Below are positions 15,747-21,611 of a DNA stretch of 22,244 nucleotides, one piece after another (within the stretch, counting starts at the first letter, position 1; every line of letters begins with the position of its first letter). This DNA is from a virus. The stretch covers positions 1 through 22,244 of the IMG/VR virus record IMGVR_UViG_3300027659_000234. One strand, given 5' to 3'. Made by a program: the position numbers and the translations under genes. The notes under the pieces are model-generated. The model was not told the DNA's origin. It did no database searches and saw only the letters and a program-made list of their open reading frames with translations.

Positions 15747-15973
15747 TTGTTGATGTTCTCGTAGGTTGCCCGTAACGATACCTCCATGCTGCCTACATGC
15801 TTAACTCCGTCTTTGTCGGTGTATGGCGGGTCATACTCAAACCGTTTAAACACTGTGCATTCCATAATCTCCGCATCCGTCAGCCCTGCCCACTTCTCGC
15901 AGTTGTGTACGCTTTTAAGCCCCATCGCGTTGGCTACGGCTCGGTCAAGTGCGGCTCCTGTCAGTTTGCTCAT
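15722..15973 (-). CDS. Hybrid small phage protein, DUF2591-like N-terminus (83 aa)
   Basis: The start MSKLTGAALDRAVANAMG resembles the N-terminus of DUF2591-type phage proteins. The rest has WAGLTDAEI and ends NINNKLKEKNT, the same C-terminal module as the protein at 16547-17059. I chose the ATG at 15973 because it overlaps the upstream stop (ATGA) after GGAGAAGAC; an ATG at 16000 is weaker. The protein looks like a recombination of two small-gene modules. Function unknown. Confidence 0.8.
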   Translation of the reverse strand: MSKLTGAALDRAVANAMGLKSVHNCEKWAGLTDAEIMECTVFKRFEYDPPYTDKDGVKHVGSMEVSLRATYENINNKLKEKNT

Positions 15974-16335
15974 GTCTTCTCCGGTCTTTGTTCGTAGCAA
16001 CTCATCCCCATAAAGTCATCGGGGTGGAACAGTAAGTTGGGCATAGTTTGGCACTCGCCCCGTAACATGCCATCTTTTCTTGGCTCATGCTTTACACGAA
16101 CAAGATGCTTGCAGGTATTGCAGTTAGCCTCGCTCTCGTCAAAATTGCGCTTGGACTTTTTAAAGAATGGCAGTGCAGTCGGGTGGCACACGTATGTACC
16201 GTTGACCTGTGGTACGCATGCCCCCAAGAAGATGGCCTCTTCCCGTGACACTCTCAGCCCCGTGTACTGGCAGGTGTACAACCCTTCAGCGTCCGGTTCG
16301 TTAAGTATCGGCTTGCCGTTTGGTGCTCGTATCAT
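15970..16335 (-). CDS. Cys-rich zinc-ribbon-like hypothetical protein (121 aa)
   Basis: Cysteine positions suggest two metal sites: CQYTG near residue 22, C40 (GACVP), C50 (YVC), then NCNTCKH around 72-76, and C97 and C112 near the end. The NCNTCKHL-type knuckle is common in small phage proteins. The middle is basic (FKKSKRNF, RVKHEPRK), consistent with nucleic acid binding. The start at 16335 carries the AAGGAGAAGAACAC cassette with ATGA overlap. No exact family recognised. Confidence 0.8.
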   Translation of the reverse strand: MIRAPNGKPILNEPDAEGLYTCQYTGLRVSREEAIFLGACVPQVNGTYVCHPTALPFFKKSKRNFDESEANCNTCKHLVRVKHEPRKDGMLRGECQTMPNLLFHPDDFMGMSCYEQRPEKT

Positions 16336-16550
16336 GTGTTCTTCTCCTTGTTAGGCCACTGCGCCCAAAAAACAGGCTCGCCAATAATTTCTTCTTTGCC
16401 CGTAACCCGTGTCACAAACTCAAGTGGTGACACCTGAACAGTGTCTGGCTGTGCCAAAGCATCTTTAATCGCCCATCGAACACACCTACGCTCATGTGCA
16501 TTTGTTTCAATGTACTCAAGGCACATCTGTAGTGCTTCTTCTTTGGTCAT
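16332..16550 (-). CDS. Small array protein with N-terminal EALQMCLE module (72 aa)
   Basis: Begins MTKEEALQMCLEYIETN, nearly the same N-terminal module as the next-upstream protein (MTKDEALQMCLEALE), and ends NKEKNT from the shared cassette. The middle is unrelated (AIKDALAQPDTVQVSPLEFVTRV), with an IKDALAQP segment like the AIKEALAQP seen in many small phage proteins. The start codon at 16550 overlaps the previous stop (ATGA) after GGAGAAGAACAC. Apparently a shortened module-shuffled relative of its neighbour. Function unknown. Confidence 0.8.
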   Translation of the reverse strand: MTKEEALQMCLEYIETNAHERRCVRWAIKDALAQPDTVQVSPLEFVTRVTGKEEIIGEPVFWAQWPNKEKNT

Positions 16551-16551
16551 G
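16515..16551 (-). repeat. 37-bp direct repeat, copy 1 (N-terminal module)
   Basis: Matches 17024-17060 at 34 of 37 positions. It spans the start codon and first 12 codons of the 72-residue gene, so the duplication encodes MTK-x-EALQMCLE. Confidence 0.8.
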
Positions 16552-16571
16552 TGTTCTTCTCCTTGAGTTTG
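16546..16571 (-). repeat. Start/stop cassette repeat, copy B
   Basis: Identical to the 26 bp at 15721-15746. It joins the KLKEKNT-stop end of the 170-residue gene to the ATG of the 72-residue gene. Adjoins the 37-bp repeat at 16515-16551. Confidence 0.85.
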
Positions 16572-17059
16572 GCTTCAATGCCTCTAAAAAATTCACGCCA
16601 AAAACTATCGGTCGGGTCTGATGCTTCCATTTTTTCAGCGCAATCTGCAATCTCCTCATCTGTCAGCCCTACCCATGTGCGCTGTGGTGGATGTGTATAA
16701 AACGAGCCAGCCATGTGCTCATGAAACTGCTCCCACGCCACAGCCTCTTTTGCTGGCTTTGGCTTACAGGCATCATTGAACCCTTCTGCATAGCCCAACG
16801 CATAGTCTCCCGATGTTGGCTGTACCGTCAATTCTTCAATGCGTTTTTCCAGCCTTTTGATTGTCATTTCGTGGTATCGAATGATGAGTTCATCTTCATC
16901 ACACTCGTCCAAGGCTTCTTTGATGGCGGTGATGGCATCTCGGCATTGAACCACCTCATACAAGCCGCCCGAAATAGACGCATCCAGCACTTTTGGAGAA
17001 TTATCTAAAACCCCCTCCAACGCCTCAAGACACATCTGTAGTGCTTCGTCTTTAGTCAT
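16547..17059 (-). CDS. Modular small-array protein with both shared ends (170 aa)
   Basis: The protein has three parts: an N-terminal helical module MTKDEALQMCLEALE ... CRDAITAIKEALDE, a coiled middle (IIRYHEMTIKRLEKRIEELT), and a C-terminal module VAWEQFHEH ... FYTHPPQRTWVGLTDEEI ... IEAKLKEKNT. Such EAL / AITAIKEAL / YTHPP / LTDEEI proteins are recurrent, functionally unassigned phage proteins that I associate with Burkholderiales phages. I chose the ATG at 17059 (GAGGACGAGC upstream, 8-nt overlap); the open frame continues to 17116 but that would overlap the 52-residue gene heavily. Its two ends recur in the neighbours at 16332 and 15722. Confidence 0.8.
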   Translation of the reverse strand: MTKDEALQMCLEALEGVLDNSPKVLDASISGGLYEVVQCRDAITAIKEALDECDEDELIIRYHEMTIKRLEKRIEELTVQPTSGDYALGYAEGFNDACKPKPAKEAVAWEQFHEHMAGSFYTHPPQRTWVGLTDEEIADCAEKMEASDPTDSFWREFFRGIEAKLKEKNT

Positions 17060-17060
17060 G
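17024..17060 (-). repeat. 37-bp direct repeat, copy 2 (N-terminal module)
   Basis: Matches 16515-16551 with 3 mismatches, and likewise spans the start codon of its gene. Here the upstream flank is GCTCGTCCTC rather than the KEKNT cassette, so the repeat boundary falls at the start codon. Confidence 0.8.
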
Positions 17061-17210
17061 CTCGTCCTCATTTGCTTCGTCAATAAGCTGCTGTTTAACA
17101 AACTCCAAGCAGCCAATCACAGTCGCCATGTACAGTGAGTCATCGTATTCGTGAATCGCTCCGAGTAGGTCTTCCACCAAGCCGTCTATAAGTTTCTTTT
17201 GGTCGGTCAT
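17052..17210 (-). CDS. Small acidic hypothetical protein (52 aa)
   Basis: The product MTDQKKLIDGLVEDLLGAIHE ... LIDEANEDEHD is acidic and helical. The ATG at 17210 overlaps the stop of the membrane-protein gene (ATGA) with GGAG nine bases upstream. A longer frame to 17315 would run through the membrane-protein gene in another frame and is rejected. No family recognised. Confidence 0.75.
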   Translation of the reverse strand: MTDQKKLIDGLVEDLLGAIHEYDDSLYMATVIGCLEFVKQQLIDEANEDEHD

Positions 17211-17386
17211 ATCAGCAAACTCCATATCCAAAGCCCCGTAAAAAACACCGCAAAGCAGATCACCATCAGCACCACCAGCGCAGCGCCGACCAAGACGCTG
17301 CCGATCACCTGCCAAGACTGAGGCACTGGCTCGATGTCATCGGGCACTGCCGGATACGGTTTGACTTTGCGAACTTCTTCGTTCAT
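17207..17386 (-). CDS. Single-span small membrane protein (59 aa)
   Basis: A short ORF with a soluble, Pro-rich N-terminus (MNEEVRKVKPYPAVPDDIEP) followed by a strongly hydrophobic C-terminal helix from about residue 27 to the end (VIGSVLVGAALVVLMVICFA ... WSLLI), which should span the inner membrane once with the N-terminus likely cytoplasmic. Both ends fit the operon: ATG overlaps the previous stop and its TGA overlaps the next ATG, each by 4 nt. Roles such as superinfection exclusion or a holin-like activity are possible, but no lysis genes are nearby and nothing decides it. Confidence 0.8.
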   Translation of the reverse strand: MNEEVRKVKPYPAVPDDIEPVPQSWQVIGSVLVGAALVVLMVICFAVFFTGLWIWSLLI

Positions 17387-17604
17387 GCTCGCCTCGCTTC
17401 CAGCATGGCGTCTGCTTGTTTGTAGGAAGCCTCAGCAATAGCATCAAAAATATGCGCGTCTTCGTGCTCATGTTCGGTGTTGGATGCCAATATTCCTTGC
17501 ATCGCCTTGGCCGCGAAGTAATCGCGCAGGGTCATGCCGTCATAGATTGGGTTTTCAATGCCGGGGTGGCACGGAAACGCTGGCCCACCTGTGTTTTTAG
17601 TCAT
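17383..17604 (-). CDS. Conserved phage protein, GMTLRDYFAAKAMQ family (73 aa)
   Basis: The product begins MTKNTGGPAFPCHPG and has the block GMTLRDYFAAKAMQGIL, then an acidic region and a helix ending YKQADAMLEARRA. This order (TGGPAFP, GMTLRDYFA-x-KAM, AD-x-ML-x-AR) is a very common small phage and prophage protein of unknown function. ATGA overlap at both ends and a GAGGAG Shine-Dalgarno support the start at 17604. Confidence 0.88.
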   Translation of the reverse strand: MTKNTGGPAFPCHPGIENPIYDGMTLRDYFAAKAMQGILASNTEHEHEDAHIFDAIAEASYKQADAMLEARRA

Positions 17605-17807
17605 GTCGGCTCCTCAGTTTTGCCCAAGTACGCCTTCAAGCGCTTGACTCGTTGCTTGTTGTACGTCACTAGGGCTTGTGCGTATTCGACACCACTCTCA
17701 GCTTGCAGAAGCTCGTGCTCTGCGTGAAGTAGTTCGTGTGTGACGGCCTGTACAGGCGTCACCGTTTTGAGCATGAGCCTTAGCTCTGTCCACATGTATT
17801 TCCACAT
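17601..17807 (-). CDS. Small helical protein, first gene after promoter (68 aa)
   Basis: Start at 17807 (MWKYMWTELRLMLKTV) with AAGGAA upstream. The longer frame to 17927 runs back through the promoter and looks unlike coding sequence, so it is rejected. The product is helical (HELLHAEHELLQAESGVEYAQAL), ending basic (YNKQRVKRLKAYLGK). HELLH here matches the HExxH pattern by sequence, but in a short amphipathic helix with no other protease feature, so I do not call a metalloprotease. Confidence 0.72.
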   Translation of the reverse strand: MWKYMWTELRLMLKTVTPVQAVTHELLHAEHELLQAESGVEYAQALVTYNKQRVKRLKAYLGKTEEPT

Positions 17808-17829
17808 CGTTTTTTCCTTCGTTAAATTC

Positions 17830-17857
17830 ACTGTAGCACAACATTGTACTTTGTCAA
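17830..17857 (-). promoter_or_regulatory. Sigma70-like promoter for the small-gene array
   Basis: On the - strand a perfect TTGACA (17857-17852), a 16-nt spacer and TACAGT (17835-17830) with TG-C just before the -10 (extended -10). Transcription would start near 17823, about 16 nt before the ATG at 17807. CTATTGACAA and the spacer length match the promoter at 8575-8602. It lies in the largest leftward intergenic gap (17808-17947). Confidence 0.72.
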
Positions 17858-17947
17858 TAGGTAAAAGTAGAGGTGGGGGTACTCGCTGCGTCTGTCTTCG
17901 GCATTTCAGCCCGCACAAGTTCAGCATCCGCTTTCCCCCCGAAACTT

Positions 17948-18181
17948 TTAAGCGCGTGTCCTAGTAGGGTAAGGCACTATGAACCCCGCACTGGGTACGC
18001 TCTGGCGCGGCTCGTTGTAGAACACCCGCAACTCAACGGACTTGCTGTCGTGAAACCTTTGAGGCGAGACCTCGCGCATCTCAGAAGCAACCTTGTCAAT
18101 CTCCGGAATGCCGCCTTTGACGGCGTCCATCAGGAACTTCTGCATGTACGTTGGAAGCAGTGTGTGGTACGGGTGCTTCAT
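17948..18181 (-). CDS. Small hypothetical protein (77 aa)
   Basis: The product MKHPYHTLLPTYMQKFLMDAVKGGIPEIDKVASEMRE ... ends YPTRTRA. It is basic with a helical first half and no recognised motif. The start at 18181 overlaps the DUF3310 gene stop by ATGA. Its stop begins the 140-nt gap that carries the promoter at 17830. In the +1-shifted frame an open stretch (LKSFGGKADAEL ...) continues past the stop up to the promoter. Confidence 0.72.
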   Translation of the reverse strand: MKHPYHTLLPTYMQKFLMDAVKGGIPEIDKVASEMREVSPQRFHDSKSVELRVFYNEPRQSVPSAGFIVPYPTRTRA

Positions 18182-18696
18182 GCCGCACCCTTGTTAGTGA
18201 ACTTCTCAATCTCGCGGCCCAGATACCACTGCGCTTTGAGCAGGTCTTCCTTGCGGTTGCCTTTGTTGTCGGCTCGTGCGATGTACTTCACTACGTTACC
18301 AAGGTGATAATTCAACTGCTTGGCTTCTATGAAGTCGATGGTCTCGATTCCACCTACTTTGTAATGGGCAGGTTGATTGACGTTGTCGGCTTGTGGCTCA
18401 GCCGCTTGCATACGGATACGTGGCTTGGTCAGGTTGTAGACCATACGCGCCGTCTGCTCGTCTGTTAGCTCAGTCACCTCGTCTTTCACCATAGTCGCGC
18501 CAAGGTGCTTGACTATCGACTGATTGCTTGTGCCCACGGAAACGGTTTTCCACTTCGGGTTATTAGTTCGTACAACGTATACGTACGCAGCGCTTGTCCC
18601 ACACGCTTCTGCTACTTGCTTGGCACTCGCAGTGGGGTGCTTTGCTTGGTATGCGCGTACACGGGCTGATACATTTTGCTTCTTAGATTTTGCCAT
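18178..18696 (-). CDS. HTH plus DUF3310 protein (172 aa)
   Basis: Two parts. Residues about 22-43 (TASAKQVAEACGTSAAYVYVV) look like an HTH after a basic start (MAKSKKQNVSARVRAYQAKH). Residues 104-166 are a DUF3310 domain (NVNQPAHYKVGGIETIDFIEAKQLNYHLGNVVKYIARA ... DLLKAQWYL), a small helical module common in phages and sometimes described as nucleotide-kinase-like, without firm function. The combination suggests a DNA-tethered version. The start at 18696 has AAGGAG and gives a 14-nt overlap with the RHH gene. Confidence 0.85.
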   Translation of the reverse strand: MAKSKKQNVSARVRAYQAKHPTASAKQVAEACGTSAAYVYVVRTNNPKWKTVSVGTSNQSIVKHLGATMVKDEVTELTDEQTARMVYNLTKPRIRMQAAEPQADNVNQPAHYKVGGIETIDFIEAKQLNYHLGNVVKYIARADNKGNRKEDLLKAQWYLGREIEKFTNKGAA

Positions 18697-18895
18697 TGTT
18701 AGCTCCTTGCTGTTGGCTGTTTAGGTACTCAGTAAGAACTTCTCGGATTTTGACTTGCTTGTTGGGAAAGGTATCGAAGTACTCGACCACCTCTCGCGGC
18801 AAACGCAAGCTCGTATTGACAAGAGTCGGCTTCTTACTAGGGCCGCGACCTCGTCTTTTTTTCTCTACTTTAAGATATTCAATTCCTGTTGTCAT
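18683..18895 (-). CDS. Ribbon-helix-helix-like DNA-binding protein (70 aa)
   Basis: After a basic arm (KKRRGRGPSKK, about 12-22) the segment TLVNTSLRLPREVVEYFDTFP then KIREVLTEYLNSQ has the beta-strand, helix A, helix B pattern of RHH (MetJ/Arc-type) repressors, with the strand VNTSLRLP as the DNA-contacting ribbon. RHH proteins dimerise on DNA, often on palindromic sites. A regulatory role in this operon is plausible. Start at 18895 by ATGA overlap with AGGGGGA upstream. Confidence 0.8.
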   Translation of the reverse strand: MTTGIEYLKVEKKRRGRGPSKKPTLVNTSLRLPREVVEYFDTFPNKQVKIREVLTEYLNSQQQGANNGKI

Positions 18896-19119
18896 TGCTG
18901 TTTCCCCCTATGCTCAGCCGCCATTCGGCGGTATATAGAAATGTTGTTCTTGATAGCTCGTGGTTCGGAACTTGAGTTCTTGCTTACGATTTGAGGCTGC
19001 GGGAACTCGGCGAACACAATCAAGAAATGCGAACCGCTACGTGGTTCAATCTCAGTTATTGTGAAGCCAGCCTTCTCGTACTCAATTAGCTGCTTGCGTA
19101 GCGCTCTAGGGAAGTGCAT
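18892..19119 (-). CDS. Small conserved phage protein (75 aa)
   Basis: The product MHFPRALRKQLIEYEKAGFTITEIEPRSGSHFLIVFAEF then PQPQIVSKNSSSEPRAIKNNISIYRRMA. The order helix, G-F-x-strand, GSHF-strand, P-x-x-V strand and a final helix is reminiscent of the small dsRBD-like fold of HicA, but the HicA catalytic His context differs and no HicB partner is adjacent, so a toxin call is not justified. The start at 19119 has AGGAG and a 14-nt overlap with the upstream gene. Confidence 0.78.
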   Translation of the reverse strand: MHFPRALRKQLIEYEKAGFTITEIEPRSGSHFLIVFAEFPQPQIVSKNSSSEPRAIKNNISIYRRMAAEHRGKQQ

Positions 19120-19930
19120 TGCCCTTCTCCTCGTCCAACATCACCACAAAAATTTCACTAGACACTCGGCAACCTATGCCAGTTACCATCGCCTCGTCCT
19201 CTACCAACTTGAGCATGCCCACCTTGGCGCGTAGAGCATAAGGCAAGTCGGTGTCACCGTACAGTTGTACATTGTCGCGTATCTTAACAATATATTTCCC
19301 GCTTTCCAACACCACCAGTGCAAATTTTTCATCGTCCATGCACTGCGTTACCTCTTTGATAGTCCTCATGTCAAGCTGGGCTTCTCCTAACTTTGTTAGA
19401 TGCTCAAGCGTTTCTGCATCATGCGTGTCCTTCAACCACTGCGTGTACTGACTTATGTGTTGCCTACCGTAATTCACCATGCTTTTGTTGATAGGGTCGC
19501 TATGATTCCTTAGCTCCAGTTGCTTTTTGTACCCCTGCTCATTCATACACTCTTTTGCTTTCTGCACCGCCTTGCCCATACGCTCGGCTAGCACCATTGG
19601 GCCAAAGTTCTTCTTCACTTTGAGCAACGCTTTGTCTACCTTGTCGGTGTGGTAAGCGCTCTTGCGGGTGCTGTTCATACCAATGCGGTCGTTACGCACA
19701 AACAACTTTTGACTACTGCCATGCCATTCGGAACCGATGATGCCTAGCTGCTCCCTATCACATAGCACAAGGAAAGTGCGTGGGCTCGTCACTTCAATAG
19801 TCCACAGTGGGTTCTTGGTCGCTACCTCCCACGCCAATCTCTTAGCGTCTGCCATCATCCTGTCTTCAGATATAGTCCCAGAGTCTTTACCCATACGCAC
19901 GTTGGGCAACTTCAATAATTCATAGCTCAT
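19106..19930 (-). CDS. Conserved phage protein of unknown function near VWA gene (274 aa)
   Basis: No enzyme motif recognised. The N-terminal half has strands and charged helices (LWTIEVTSPRTFLVLCDREQ, RIGMNSTRKSAYHTDKVDKALLKVKKNFGPMVLAERMG), then a long helical part, and the C-terminus has YIVKIRDNVQLYGDTDLP and VSSEIFVVMLDEEKG. I chose the ATG at 19930 (GGAG six bases upstream); the frame is open to 19969. The fixed context, next to the 284-residue protein and the VWA protein, suggests a shared pathway. Confidence 0.8.
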   Translation of the reverse strand: MSYELLKLPNVRMGKDSGTISEDRMMADAKRLAWEVATKNPLWTIEVTSPRTFLVLCDREQLGIIGSEWHGSSQKLFVRNDRIGMNSTRKSAYHTDKVDKALLKVKKNFGPMVLAERMGKAVQKAKECMNEQGYKKQLELRNHSDPINKSMVNYGRQHISQYTQWLKDTHDAETLEHLTKLGEAQLDMRTIKEVTQCMDDEKFALVVLESGKYIVKIRDNVQLYGDTDLPYALRAKVGMLKLVEDEAMVTGIGCRVSSEIFVVMLDEEKGNALP

Positions 19931-19940
19931 CATCTTCTCC

Positions 19941-20795
19941 TTACCACTCAAACTTCTGCAAGATTGCATCTACCTTGTTCTTCATAGACTCACGCGCATG
20001 AAAACTCTCTTTGATTGTTTCAATGTCAGCTCCTAACATTGTTAGCTCTAGCTGCTTACGTGCTTCCTCCAGCTTGGGGTCGTTCGTAATGTTCATCTTG
20101 TCCAGCAAGCCAACCAAGTCCTGTGCATTGGTTACCAGTGAATCGTGGTAACGCTTCTTCGAGTCCACACCATCCTCGTCTTTCAGCTTCTCAGACATGG
20201 AAGTCAGCACAGTGTGCAGTCGCTCCCACGGCGTACGCATAGCCTCGGCCAACCGCTCGTCGAACTTCGCTTCGTAGCCTGCCTTCACTTCTTCTAAGTC
20301 CTGCGCTGATACATCCAAGCGGAAGTCACCAGACTCAGGTATCGGGTCGAACGCCTTGCGGAACCCAAACTTCATCCGCACATCTTCCAACTCGGGGTAG
20401 TCCTCGGCTCGGTACATCGTGCCCAAGTGCTGTTGTGCCTCGGCTACTAGGCGCGGGTACTCCACGAAAAAGTTACTGCACAGTTGGGAGAACTGCACCT
20501 CGTAGTTGTTCATCGTCTGCTTGTACTCCATGAACAACTTAGTCGGCAACAGTCGCTGTCCCTTGTCAGCCCACGGCAATGTGTTCTGGTTGTGATAGAG
20601 GCGTATCCGTGCCGCCAGCTTCTCAATGTCTTTGCGTAGGCTAGTACCCGCAAACAGATTCTTCCGCGTCTGTGACGCATCCCGCACCGCTGATGCGTTG
20701 GTGTTCACTGTCTCGGTCATCTCTCGGTCAACCTTGTTGGCTGGCCACACGCTGATGTTTAGTTCTACTAGAACTGCGCTTGATGCAATGCTCAT
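19941..20795 (-). CDS. Conserved helical phage protein, VWA-associated (284 aa)
   Basis: Begins MSIASSAVLVELNISVWPANKVDRE and continues mostly as helices: RKNLFAGTSLRKDIEKLAARIRLYHNQNTLPWADKGQRLLP, then a coiled C-terminal region. I recall homologs of this N-terminus adjacent to VWA and AAA-ATPase genes in several phages, where they are annotated only as hypothetical. The start at 20795 has GGAG and overlaps the upstream stop by 4 nt. The palindrome copy at 20033 lies in codons for LTML in its C-terminal helix. Function unknown, but linkage supports a joint VWA complex. Confidence 0.82.
   Translation of the reverse strand: MSIASSAVLVELNISVWPANKVDREMTETVNTNASAVRDASQTRKNLFAGTSLRKDIEKLAARIRLYHNQNTLPWADKGQRLLPTKLFMEYKQTMNNYEVQFSQLCSNFFVEYPRLVAEAQQHLGTMYRAEDYPELEDVRMKFGFRKAFDPIPESGDFRLDVSAQDLEEVKAGYEAKFDERLAEAMRTPWERLHTVLTSMSEKLKDEDGVDSKKRYHDSLVTNAQDLVGLLDKMNITNDPKLEEARKQLELTMLGADIETIKESFHARESMKNKVDAILQKFEW
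20033..20045. repeat. Palindromic repeat CTAACATTGTTAG, copy 3 (inside VWA-associated gene)
   Basis: Exact copy; the 17-bp stretch 20031-20047 is identical to that at 13055-13071 in the polymerase gene. Read as CTA ACA ATG TTA (LTML), again using CTA and TTA leucine codons. Confidence 0.7.
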
Positions 20796-21136
20796 TTCAT
20801 TTCTCCTTTAGCTTTAGCTTCTGCTGTTTCTTTTCTATGCCACCACATCCATGTGGTCTCATCTTTATCCTCAAGGGCTTCTTCAAACGCATACTGCACA
20901 TTCCTTTGTAGGTCTTGCAGTTGGTCGTGGCGCAACACTTGGAACGCTCCATCGCCAGAAAGAGGATGCGCCTCTGCCGCTGCCCAAACTTTCTTCCAAC
21001 CCTCATCCCAGTCAGTCATGTCGTGCCAACCAAGGTAGCCAAACACACTTTCTTCATAGCCTATAAAGTAGAACCGCACAAAGCCGTTCTTGTGTGGGAC
21101 TCCGTCTTTGTCATCCATCCAGTTATCTGTGCTCAT
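20792..21136 (-). CDS. Hypothetical protein, acidic and Trp-rich (114 aa)
   Basis: The product has GFVRFYFIGYEESVFGYLGWHDMTDWDEGWKKVW and ends ETTWMWWHRKETAEAKAKGEMK, acidic in the middle and basic at the tip. No catalytic motif and no family recognised. The start at 21136 has AAAGGAG, 4 bases after the upstream stop; ATGA overlap with the next gene. Position in the VWA cluster is the only functional hint. Confidence 0.78.
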   Translation of the reverse strand: MSTDNWMDDKDGVPHKNGFVRFYFIGYEESVFGYLGWHDMTDWDEGWKKVWAAAEAHPLSGDGAFQVLRHDQLQDLQRNVQYAFEEALEDKDETTWMWWHRKETAEAKAKGEMK

Positions 21137-21140
21137 CTCT

Positions 21141-21386
21141 TCACTCCTTTAAAAGTTTCATAAAGTTCTTCATCTCTCGCTCATTCAATCGTCCCGCTAT
21201 CCGCATGCCGTCCTTGTCGTAGATAGCCCACTTCCCATGCTTGCGTCTGGCGTAGTAGTCGGGCTTGTCTTTGCCGTCCATAATCATTTGGTAAATGCTC
21301 GTGCCCTGCACACGGATAGAAGCCGCAAGATTTTTTGTGTAGTGGTCGCTAATGTCCTTGAACACTTCTTCTTGTAAGCTACCCAT
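21141..21386 (-). CDS. Small hypothetical protein (81 aa)
   Basis: Start at 21386 (MGSLQEEVFKDISDHY) after a strong GGAGG; the longer frame to 21440 would overlap the upstream gene and is rejected. The product has a helical first half and a second half with YYARRKHGKWAIYDKDGMRIAGRL, which looks like a short beta-sheet domain, then a basic-acidic helix (EREMKNFMKLLKE). No family recognised. Confidence 0.75.
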   Translation of the reverse strand: MGSLQEEVFKDISDHYTKNLAASIRVQGTSIYQMIMDGKDKPDYYARRKHGKWAIYDKDGMRIAGRLNEREMKNFMKLLKE

Positions 21387-21387
21387 A

Positions 21388-21609
21388 TCAATCCTCCGGT
21401 TTACCCGCCAGCTTAGCCATGCGGTACAAATCAGTGCCAATCATCTTCGCCTCGAAAGTCGTATCGTTCGGCCACACATGGTGAGTGCTCGCGTCACTCG
21501 CCCGATACTTGAGCACATACCGCTCGGCATTCTCAAGAATCTCCAGTAACCGCACCGCGTCCGCAGTCTGCATCACATAGTGGGAATATCCCAAGGTAAC
21601 AACCATCAT
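21388..21609 (-). CDS. Small hypothetical protein downstream of VWA gene (73 aa)
   Basis: Start at 21609 (MMVVTLGYSHYVMQTADAVRLL) after GGAGG; it begins two bases past the VWA stop. The longer frame to 21699 is an overprint of the VWA gene. The product has a beta start (VVTLGYSHYVM), a helix (AVRLLEILENAERYVL), and an alpha end (DLYRMAKLAGKP). Unknown function. Confidence 0.75.
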   Translation of the reverse strand: MMVVTLGYSHYVMQTADAVRLLEILENAERYVLKYRASDASTHHVWPNDTTFEAKMIGTDLYRMAKLAGKPED

Positions 21610-21611
21610 GC

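Noticed and set aside
17601-17807. HELLH in the 68-aa protein as a metalloprotease
   Set aside because: The match is in a short amphipathic helix of a tiny protein with no third ligand or fold; probably chance.
17873-18307. + strand open frame of 144 codons
   Set aside because: Crosses the leftward promoter gap and lies antisense to two coupled genes; Ser/Leu-rich composition unlike a real protein.
18892-19119. HicA-type toxin
   Set aside because: Only a vague fold-order similarity; no antitoxin partner, and the GSH context does not clearly match the HicA active site.
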